Source of the DNA: Myxococcus fulvus
Lineage (GTDB): Bacteria > Myxococcota > Myxococcia > Myxococcales > Myxococcaceae
DNA: 64,000 nt
NCBI RefSeq assembly: GCF_900111765.1
Contig: NZ_FOIB01000006.1
Location: forward strand, 496,001-560,000
Reading direction: 5' to 3'
Part shown: in pieces, positions 57,934 through 64,000 of the stretch
Layout: every line of letters begins with the position of its first letter
Position numbering within the stretch: the stretch's first letter is position 1
The notes under the pieces: model-generated
Told to the model about the DNA's origin: nothing
What the model saw: only the letters and a program-made list of their open reading frames with translations
Database searches by the model: none
Program-made: the position numbers and the translations under genes

Positions 57934-59913
57934 TCAGCGACGCGAGGGCGCCACGGGGAAGACGAGGTCGTCGTGGTCCGTCCACTCGCTCTCGACGCAG
58001 CTGGCTCCGGTGGGATTGTCACCGATGACGCCGCGAATCGCCTGGAGCCCACCCTCCGGCAGCGTGAAGGTGACGGACAGCTCATTCTCTCCCGTCACCT
58101 CGACCGGGAGCGTGGCCACGTGGGTCCACTGGGGGTGGCGTGCGTCGGGCGCGTGGAAGAGGTTCACGCGCTCGAAGTAGGGCAGGAAGCCGATGACGCT
58201 CGCGGTGAGCGTCACGGGCCTGCCGGCGGTGAGCGGGCCTCCATCCTGGCTGGCGACGCGCAGGCCTTCCAGCGAGGGAGTGACACCGTAGGTTCCGCCG
58301 TTGCCATCGGCGCAGCTCCCGCCGAGCGTGTTCGGGGCATGGAGTTCGGGCCCCACGCTTCCCATTCCGCGAACGAGCACGCCCGTGTCGCACGCGGACG
58401 CGAGCGTGGCGCAGCGGGGTGCCTGGAGCGTCGCATCGAAGTCGGCGACGTCCGGGTTGCGCACCGTCACCGTCACGGGCGTGGCGCGCCAGGCTCCGAG
58501 CGCGGAGTCGTAAGCGCGGACCTCCAGCGTGGTGGGGCCGTTGAGCTCCTCGCGCGTGTCCCAGTCCAGCTCGAAGGGGAAGGTGGTGTCGCTGGCGCGC
58601 AGGAGGCCGTTGACCCAGAGGTCCACGCGGCGCACCGCCACGTCATCCCAGGCGAGCACGCGCACGCGCGAGGTGCCGCGCACGGTGCTCCAGGGGAACG
58701 GCGTCACCACCTGGGCCCAGGGACGATGGTGGTCTCCCGTCGCGTGTCGGAAGCCCGCCTGGAGCAGCAGGTCGGGTGAGCCCGGGCCGGCCTCCTTCAC
58801 ACGCCCGGCCATGGCGGCGCCCGCGAGCGCGTCCATCACCTGCGCGGCCGTGGCGCGAGGATGGGTCTCCAGGTAGAGCGCGGCGGCGCCCGCGACGTGC
58901 GGGGTGGCCATGGAGGTGCCGGAGCGGACCTCGCTCGCCGTGTCGTCCGCGATGTCGGCGGAGGGGATGTCCTCGCCCGGCGCGAACAGGTCGATGCAGC
59001 GGCCGTAGTTCGAGAACGACGCTCGCGTGTCCGTCAGCCGGGTGGCGCCCACCGTGAGCGCTTCCGCCGCGCGGCCCGGAGAGTGATCGCACGCATCGAC
59101 GCTGCGGTTGCCCGCGGCCACGACGACGGTGACTCCGGCGCCCACGGCGTTTCGGACCGCCTGGTCCAGCGCCTCGGAGAGCTCCAGGCTGAGGCTCAGG
59201 TTGGCGACGGCGGGGGATTGGTGATGGGCGGTGACCCAGTCGATGCCAGCGATGATGCCCGACACCGTGCCCTCGCCTTCGCAGTCGATGACGCGCACGG
59301 AGTGCAGCGTCGCGGCGCGCGCCACGCCCCAGGTGGAGCCGCCCAGGGTTCCCGCCACGTGCGTGCCGTGGCCGTGGCAGTCCTCCGCGTCGCCATTCGT
59401 CTCCAACGCGTCGAAGCCCTCGCCCAGGCGTCCCTGGAACTCGGCGTGTGTGGAGCGGATGCCGGTATCGAGGACATACGCGTGGACTCCCGCGCCGCTC
59501 AGCGCGGGACGGAAGTGGCCGTCGAGCGGCAGGTCCTCCTGGTCCACGCGGTCCAGTCCCCACGCCGCCGTCTCCGACGTGGCGAGCGGGCGCACCCGGG
59601 CGTCCTGCTCGATGAAGGCCACGCGCTCATCGGCGCGCAAGGCTTCCAGGCGTGCTGCGTCGAGCTCCGCGGTGAAGCCCTGGAGGGCGTGCTCATAGGC
59701 GCGCAGTACGGTCGCGCCGTGCGCCTTGGCGAGGCTCGCGACGTACTCGCGAGGCTTCTGTAGCCCCTGGGATTTTGACGGGGCCTGGGGGCGGAGCACG
59801 ACGATGTATCGGTTCGGGATGGGGTGCTGGCGCGAGGCTTCGTGTGAGGTGGGCTCGGTGCAGTGGGTGAGGGTGAGCAGACAGAGCAGCGGGATGAAGC
59901 GGAGTTTCCACAT
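57934..59913 (-). CDS. Secreted subtilisin-like serine protease (proteinase K type)
   Basis: A 659-aa exported protease. Signal peptide ends near Cys18 (LLTLTHC, an imperfect lipobox). An inhibitor-I9 propeptide follows (about 34-108; PNRYIVVLRPQAP, TVLRAYEHALQGFTAELD, FIEQDARV). The S8 domain carries Asp149 in AYVLDTGIRSTH, His182 in GHGTHVAGTL, Asn268 in VVAAGN and Ser333 in GTSMATPHVAGAA. About 250 further residues form Ig-like and beta-sandwich domains (STVRGTSRVRVLAWDDVAVR; ELSVTFTLPEGGLQAIRG). All catalytic residues are present. A likely role is predatory or nutritional proteolysis outside the cell. No strong Shine-Dalgarno. Confidence 0.93.
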   Translation of the reverse strand: MWKLRFIPLLCLLTLTHCTEPTSHEASRQHPIPNRYIVVLRPQAPSKSQGLQKPREYVASLAKAHGATVLRAYEHALQGFTAELDAARLEALRADERVAFIEQDARVRPLATSETAAWGLDRVDQEDLPLDGHFRPALSGAGVHAYVLDTGIRSTHAEFQGRLGEGFDALETNGDAEDCHGHGTHVAGTLGGSTWGVARAATLHSVRVIDCEGEGTVSGIIAGIDWVTAHHQSPAVANLSLSLELSEALDQAVRNAVGAGVTVVVAAGNRSVDACDHSPGRAAEALTVGATRLTDTRASFSNYGRCIDLFAPGEDIPSADIADDTASEVRSGTSMATPHVAGAAALYLETHPRATAAQVMDALAGAAMAGRVKEAGPGSPDLLLQAGFRHATGDHHRPWAQVVTPFPWSTVRGTSRVRVLAWDDVAVRRVDLWVNGLLRASDTTFPFELDWDTREELNGPTTLEVRAYDSALGAWRATPVTVTVRNPDVADFDATLQAPRCATLASACDTGVLVRGMGSVGPELHAPNTLGGSCADGNGGTYGVTPSLEGLRVASQDGGPLTAGRPVTLTASVIGFLPYFERVNLFHAPDARHPQWTHVATLPVEVTGENELSVTFTLPEGGLQAIRGVIGDNPTGASCVESEWTDHDDLVFPVAPSRR

Positions 59914-60097
59914 GGGGTGTGTGGCCTGCGATGTGCCGCCTCTTTCGAGGACGGCGTCTGGGTGAGCCCGCTTGGACGCCGGGGGCCCGGAGGTTGATCA
60001 ATTCGAGACACCGCGCCCCTCAGGTTTCTGAGTGCGCTCGCGGAAAACACCGGAGACGCTTCGGACTGTCACCGCGGCTCCTCGAATGAGACGCTGC

Positions 60098-60113
60098 TGG
60101 CACCGCCATTGCT
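60098..60113 (+). promoter_or_regulatory. Sigma-54 (RpoN) promoter of the ferritin-like lipoprotein gene
   Basis: TGGCAC-N5-TTGCT, an exact match to the -24/-12 consensus including GG and GC spacing. Transcription would start near 60124, leaving a leader of about 26 bases that contains AGGAG. Implies control by an enhancer-binding protein. Confidence 0.7.
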
Positions 60114-60149
60114 GTCGGCAGTGAGGTCGTACCCAGAGAGGAGTGTTGC

Positions 60150-61469
60150 TTGAACTCGAATCAACTGCGCCGGCTCTTCGCCCGTGCGCTGAGTGCATCC
60201 CTGGCGTCGCCCCTGGTGCTCACCGGTTGTGGCGACGGGGGGATTTCCCTGGAGGGTTTCTCGGCGCCCCCCTGTGACAACGGCCGCGTGTCGCTCCAGG
60301 GGCTGGCCCCCGCGAGCCCGACGGACTTCATCGAGCTGCGCCTGGTGGCTGACCTGGAGAGCACGCCGCGGCAGATGCGTCTGTCGTCTGTCGGGAAGGC
60401 GTGCGAGACCGCCACGCAGCCGGCGGTGTGCAACGCGGAGCTGGACGCCCTGGCCTCCGAGGACGGGTTCCGTGCCCGCTGCGAGATGGGCTGTTATGCG
60501 TACTACCTCGTGACGACGCGAGGTGATTCGGTCGAGGCGCACACGTCCCGGAATGCGCTCGCGGCCCTGCTGGGCAGCATCGACACCCCGACGGAGGCGC
60601 TGCTCCAGGTCTTCGCGGAGGACTACAACGTGAGCTGCACCGAGCTGAAGCATGGCGCGGTGAAGACGAACGACGATGGGACCTTCAGCGTCATCGCCAC
60701 CAAGGGGTTCGCATGTGGCGAGGGGACGGAGCTGACGCAGTACCTGCTGGTGGTCAAGCCCTCCGGCGAGGTGGTCGAGAAGCGCACGCACGTCCTCGAG
60801 CGTGGCGACAAGGGGTGCTCGGTGGGACGCAGGCCCGCGGGGCTTCGCTCGGATGGAACGGTGGACTGCGTGGATGAGCTGGGACAGCACTTCGCGCTCA
60901 TCACCCACCTGGAGCAGGCTTCCATCACCGCCTTCCTGCGGCTTCGTGAGGAACTGGCGCTGCATGGCGCGGCCGTCGAGCTGCAACAGGCAGCGCTGCG
61001 CAGCGCGCTGGATGAAGTGGCGCATACGCAGGTGTGCGGCAGCCTGGCGCGCCGACATGGGGTGACGCCAGAGCGCGCGGTGGTGGCGCCGCTTCCTCCG
61101 CGGCCGCTGTTCGATGTGGCGCTGGACAACGCGGTGGAGGGCTGTGTGCGCGAGACGTATGGCGCGCTGCTCGCGCATCACCAGGCGCTGCACGCGGAGG
61201 ACGCGGAGGTGCGCGAGGCGATGGTGCGCATCGCGGAGGACGAGACGCGGCATGCGGACCTGTCGTGGGCCGTCGACCGCTGGGCGGAGGAGAAGCTCTC
61301 GCCCGAGGAGCGCGAGACGGTGCGCGCGGCACGTCAGCGGGCCGTGGAGGCGCTGCGCGCCGAGGTCTCCGCGCCGACCGATGACGCGGTCTTGCTCGCG
61401 CTGGGATTGCCCCAGCCAGAGGTCGCTCTCGCGATGGTGGAGGTACTCTCCCGCGAGCTGTGGAGCTGA
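60150..61469 (+). CDS. Ferritin-like-domain lipoprotein
   Basis: A 439-aa lipoprotein (lipobox LTGC, Cys27) starting from a rare TTG codon that is seven bases after AGGAG. Residues about 40-230 form a Cys-containing beta-rich region (ETATQPAVCNAELDALASE, RCEMGCYAYYLVTTRGD). The C-terminal 190 residues are a four-helix ferritin-like bundle: ITHLEQASITAFLRLREELA, SALDEVAHTQVCGSLARRHG, EGCVRETYGALLAHHQALHA, VRIAEDETRHADLSWAVDRW, with Glu and ExxH pairs that can bind two metals. A surface di-metal oxidase or iron sink is possible. Sits behind a consensus sigma-54 promoter. Confidence 0.85.
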   Translation: MNSNQLRRLFARALSASLASPLVLTGCGDGGISLEGFSAPPCDNGRVSLQGLAPASPTDFIELRLVADLESTPRQMRLSSVGKACETATQPAVCNAELDALASEDGFRARCEMGCYAYYLVTTRGDSVEAHTSRNALAALLGSIDTPTEALLQVFAEDYNVSCTELKHGAVKTNDDGTFSVIATKGFACGEGTELTQYLLVVKPSGEVVEKRTHVLERGDKGCSVGRRPAGLRSDGTVDCVDELGQHFALITHLEQASITAFLRLREELALHGAAVELQQAALRSALDEVAHTQVCGSLARRHGVTPERAVVAPLPPRPLFDVALDNAVEGCVRETYGALLAHHQALHAEDAEVREAMVRIAEDETRHADLSWAVDRWAEEKLSPEERETVRAARQRAVEALRAEVSAPTDDAVLLALGLPQPEVALAMVEVLSRELWS

Positions 61470-61727
61470 GGCGCGGGGTTGTGCATGCCGGGACGCCTGG
61501 GTTGACGGCGGCGTCTCGGTGCTTCCACAGGATGCGCGGCCCGGGAGTAGAGCCGCGCTCCGCGGCAATGGCGCCTTGGTCGCGCCCCGCCTGCGGAGAC
61601 TCTTTGGTAGGCTGCCGTGTCCAGGGGGCGCGTGGTGGCTGGCGGCCGGGTTGTTACCCTGCTTCAACAAAGCGCTGTCAACCATCAGTCTCGCTGTCGC
61701 TCCAGGCTTGCGAACAGGAGGGGATGC

Positions 61728-62261
61728 GTGGACATCAACCTGAAGGGCAGGATCCACTTCAAGCACGTCTATGCGACGAACATGGAAGACTGGGGCGTTC
61801 TTGCCTTCCCGCTCTCGCAGAATGCCACGGACGCAGGCCGCCACTACCAGCGTGGCGCTCCCGTCTTGCTGGCCATTCCTCTGAAACCCAAGGTCGTCGC
61901 GGGTCCGGTCTCCGCGGAAGTCTGCGGCCGGATATTCGCTGTTTGTACTCTCGCGGTGATTGCGGGCGCCGCCACGCGCGAGATTGCAAATCCGGAAATG
62001 GTCCGTCAGTACCCACATGTGGTCGACCAGTGGAGTACGGCACTCCCCATCGTGAAGCTCTGGCGGCTGCCCGAGCCTCGGCCGTACAGTGAGTTCGGTC
62101 AGGAACTCGTTGAAACGGCTCGGATACGAAGAGGTCAGTTGATTCAGTTGGGAGAGCCCGCGGCAGAGGTCCGAGACTGGCTCGCGTCGCTCCGGTGCGA
62201 AGAAGCAGGGTTGACCCATTCGAGCAGGGTCAAGGCGTTCCTCTCCCGCATGGGCAGGTAA
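61728..62261 (+). CDS. Hypothetical protein
   Basis: A 177-aa soluble protein that I cannot assign. GTG start six bases after AGGAGG; the longer frame lacks a ribosome site. Visible segments: INLKGRIHFKHVYATNMEDW, GAPVLLAIPLKPKVVAGPVS, CGRIFAVCTLAVIAGAATRE and VETARIRRGQLIQLGEPAAE. The beta-barrel-like first half with a conserved W and G pattern vaguely recalls ASCH/EVE (PUA-like) folds, but this is weak. It is convergent with the sigma-factor gene and separated from it by 21 bases. GC is a little lower than the neighbours. Confidence 0.6.
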   Translation: MDINLKGRIHFKHVYATNMEDWGVLAFPLSQNATDAGRHYQRGAPVLLAIPLKPKVVAGPVSAEVCGRIFAVCTLAVIAGAATREIANPEMVRQYPHVVDQWSTALPIVKLWRLPEPRPYSEFGQELVETARIRRGQLIQLGEPAAEVRDWLASLRCEEAGLTHSSRVKAFLSRMGR

Positions 62262-62282
62262 GTCGACGACTGTTCAAGGCGC

Positions 62283-63551
62283 TCAAGTCGGCGGCGCGTC
62301 CGAGAGCACCTCCCGCAGTCTCTCCTCGAGGAATCGCCGCTCTGGCTCCGTTCGTACCAGGGCGAGCGCGCGACGGTAGGCCGCCACGGCTTCGTCCCCG
62401 CGCCCCAGCCTGCGCAGCAGCTCCGCTCGGGCCGCGGGCAGCAGGTGGTGTTCGGTGAGTCGTCCGGAGGACTCCAGGTCGTCGACCAACACCAACCCCT
62501 GTGCCGGGCCCTTCGCCATCGCCACGGCCGCCGCGCGGTTGAGCTCCACCACCGGCCCCGGTGTCAACTTCGCCAGTCGCTCGTAGAGCGCGGCGATCTG
62601 CTCCCAATCCGTCTCCTCCGGCCGCTTCGCCTGTGCATGCAGCGCCGCGATGGCCGCCTGCACCGTGTACGGCCCGAAGGCGCCCAGCGCCAACGCGGTG
62701 TCGAGCAGGGCCAGTCCCTCCGTGATGTTCGCCGCGTCCCATCGCCCGCGGTCCTGCCTGTCCAACAGGACCAGTCCACCATCCTCGGCCACCCGAACGT
62801 GGCGCCGGGAATGGTGGAGCAGCATCATCGCCAGCAGCGAGGTGGCCTCGGGATGGCGGGGCAGCAGGTCGCACGTCAGCCGGGCCAGTCGCAGCGCCTC
62901 CTCGCACAGGTCCACGCGCACCAGCTCCGTGCCTTGCGTCGCGGAGTGACCCTCCGAGAAGAGCAGGTAGATGGCATGCAGCACGCCCCGGGTGCGCTCT
63001 GCCAGCGCGTCCGGCTCCGGGATGACATACGGAATGCGCGCGTCTCGAATCTTGCGCTGCGCACGCACCAGCCGCTGCGCCATCGTCGCCGGAGGCACGA
63101 GGAACGCTCGCGCCACCTCCTCCGTCGTCAGCCCACACAACGTGCGCAGCGCCAGCGCCACCTGGACATCCACGGCGAGGGCAGGGTGGCAGCACGTGAA
63201 GAGCAGTCGCAGCGAGTCATCCGGATGCGCCTCCCAGTCCTCACCAAGCGGCGTGGCGGCGAGCTCCTGCTCCAGCCGCGCCACCACCTCCAACGCCTCC
63301 ACCCGGGCCCCGAGCCGCACGCCCCTGCGCACCCGGTCCACCGCCTTGTTGCGCGCGGCCCGCAGGAGCCACGCGCGAGGCTCGCGTGGAACTCCCTCGC
63401 GCGGCCACTGCTGGAGCGCCGCCTCGAAGGACTCCTGCACCACCTCCTCCGCCGAGGCGAAGTCTCCACCCATCGCGCCGATGAGCATGGCCACGATGCG
63501 GCCATGCTCGGCGCGATAGGTCTGCTCGACGATGGACCGCACGTCCTCCAT
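62283..63551 (-). CDS. ECF sigma factor with C-terminal helical domain (ECF42-like)
   Basis: A 422-aa sigma factor. The N-terminal half is a normal ECF pair: sigma-2 (about 10-75; FASAEEVVQESFEAALQQW, RAWLLRAARNKAVDRVRR) and sigma-4 (about 110-185; ALRTLCGLTTEEVARAFLVP, MAQRLVRAQRKIRDA). Then comes a long SnoaL-free helical/TPR-like extension (VLHAIYLLFSEGHSATQG, LLAMMLLHHSRRHVRVAEDG, ELLRRLGRGDEAVAAYRRAL). This architecture, with a DGPF/YCII gene immediately upstream, defines the ECF42 type, which has no classic anti-sigma factor; the extension is thought to regulate activity. Begins 25 bases after the YCII gene. Confidence 0.93.
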   Translation of the reverse strand: MEDVRSIVEQTYRAEHGRIVAMLIGAMGGDFASAEEVVQESFEAALQQWPREGVPREPRAWLLRAARNKAVDRVRRGVRLGARVEALEVVARLEQELAATPLGEDWEAHPDDSLRLLFTCCHPALAVDVQVALALRTLCGLTTEEVARAFLVPPATMAQRLVRAQRKIRDARIPYVIPEPDALAERTRGVLHAIYLLFSEGHSATQGTELVRVDLCEEALRLARLTCDLLPRHPEATSLLAMMLLHHSRRHVRVAEDGGLVLLDRQDRGRWDAANITEGLALLDTALALGAFGPYTVQAAIAALHAQAKRPEETDWEQIAALYERLAKLTPGPVVELNRAAAVAMAKGPAQGLVLVDDLESSGRLTEHHLLPAARAELLRRLGRGDEAVAAYRRALALVRTEPERRFLEERLREVLSDAPPT

Positions 63552-63576
63552 GGACGACTCGCTCCGACTCCGGGCC

Positions 63577-63939
63577 TCAGCCCATGACGTCGGAGTAGTC
63601 CATCACCGGGCGTATCTCCACGCAGCCCGACTTCGCGGCGGGGATGCGCGAGGCCAGGGCAATCGCCTCGTCCAGGTCCTTCGCCTCCACCAGGAAGAAG
63701 CCGCCCAGCTGCTCGCGCGTCTCCGCGAACGGCCCGTCCGTCGTCAGCCGCTTGCCGTCGCGCACGCGCACCGTGGTCGCCGTGGACGTCGGCTGCAGCG
63801 CCTCGCCCGCGATGTTGTTCCCGCTCTTCTCGATGGACTCACTGAAGGCCGCGTACTCCTCCAGCACCTTCTGGGCCTCCTCCTGCGGCAGCGCGTCCCA
63901 GGCCTTCTCGTTCTCGAACAGCATCAGCAGGTACTTCAT
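63577..63939 (-). CDS. YCII-related (DGPF) protein
   Basis: A 120-aa cytoplasmic protein with the family pattern KYLLMLFENEKAWDALP at the start and the DGPF hallmark in TTDGPFAETREQLGGFFLVE, ending EIRPVMDYSDVMG. DGPF proteins pair with ECF42 sigma factors and may signal to them or be their targets. GAGG precedes the ATG. Transcribed with the sigma factor from a promoter that lies in or beyond the last 60 bases of the window, where I see no clear motif. Confidence 0.93.
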   Translation of the reverse strand: MKYLLMLFENEKAWDALPQEEAQKVLEEYAAFSESIEKSGNNIAGEALQPTSTATTVRVRDGKRLTTDGPFAETREQLGGFFLVEAKDLDEAIALASRIPAAKSGCVEIRPVMDYSDVMG

Positions 63940-64000
63940 GGGTCCATCCTCACGGTGACGAAGGGGAGTGAAGTCTCCCGCCCCTGGGTCGAACAGGCCG

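Noticed and set aside
1..64000. CRISPR array, rRNA operon or complete insertion sequence
   Set aside because: No regularly spaced direct repeats, no rRNA sequence and no intact transposase with inverted repeats seen anywhere in the window.

Overview
The window is about 70% GC and gives way only locally to stretches near 50-58% GC. It looks like a chromosomal segment of a myxobacterium of the Myxococcus/Corallococcus/Cystobacter type. The strongest evidence is a complete-looking adventurous (A-motility) gliding locus of the M. xanthus G1 glt type. Supporting evidence is the abundance of lipoproteins and TPR proteins and a sigma-54-type promoter in front of one lipoprotein gene.

Layout. 1-1873 (minus): tyrosine catabolism, hmgA (cut by the window edge) and hppD. 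2090-6711 (minus): a four-gene ABC export module (ATPase, permease, GldG-family protein, DUF4340 lipoprotein). 6933-8126 (plus): aspartate kinase, facing a right-handed beta-helix lipoprotein across a strong shared hairpin. 10222-16052: a LysM (Kbp/YgaU-like) protein, a small lipoprotein, a ClpC-type unfoldase with an McsA-like zinc finger at its N-terminus, cutA, and a two-gene unit with a DnaC-like helicase loader carrying a DnaJ-like cysteine cluster.

16334-41086 (plus): the gliding cluster gltD, gltE, gltF, gltG, gltH, an uncharacterised Arg/Gly-rich solenoid gene, the giant gltI (4091 aa) and gltJ. A clear intrinsic terminator before gltI and three promoter-like sites with 18-bp spacers suggest three transcription units: gltD to the Arg/Gly-rich gene, gltI, and gltJ. 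Together the products would form the trans-envelope gliding machine. GltD and GltE are periplasmic and outer-membrane TPR proteins, GltF is a small exported protein, GltH is an outer-membrane barrel, GltG and GltJ are inner-membrane proteins with related periplasmic tails, and GltI is a cytoplasmic scaffold.

41334-48303: a Cys-rich lipoprotein, a MORN-repeat protein, a lower-GC gene whose C-terminal half carries the RelA/SpoT (p)ppGpp-synthetase motif set, a large beta-rich lipoprotein, and ffh (SRP GTPase). 48535-50929 (minus): a catalytically dead half condensation domain next to a stand-alone adenylation enzyme. 51356-51441: tRNA-Leu(UAA), followed by a low-GC island (to about 53.45 kb) with a putative aerolysin-like beta-pore-forming protein, a lipoprotein and a possible transposase remnant. 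53629-63939: beta-carbonic anhydrase, an OpgC-like acyltransferase coupled to a CotH-like lipoprotein, a small zinc-ribbon protein, a proteinase-K-type subtilase, a ferritin-like lipoprotein behind a consensus sigma-54 promoter, an unrecognised protein, and an ECF sigma factor with its YCII/DGPF partner.

The best candidates for undescribed biology are the RelA/SpoT-like protein at 43074-44177, the Arg/Gly-rich gene embedded in the glt cluster, the pore-former-like gene next to tRNA-Leu, and the sigma-54-controlled ferritin-like lipoprotein. All start sites were chosen by ribosome-binding-site, signal-peptide and overlap reasoning. Family assignments come from recognising motifs by eye, without database searches.
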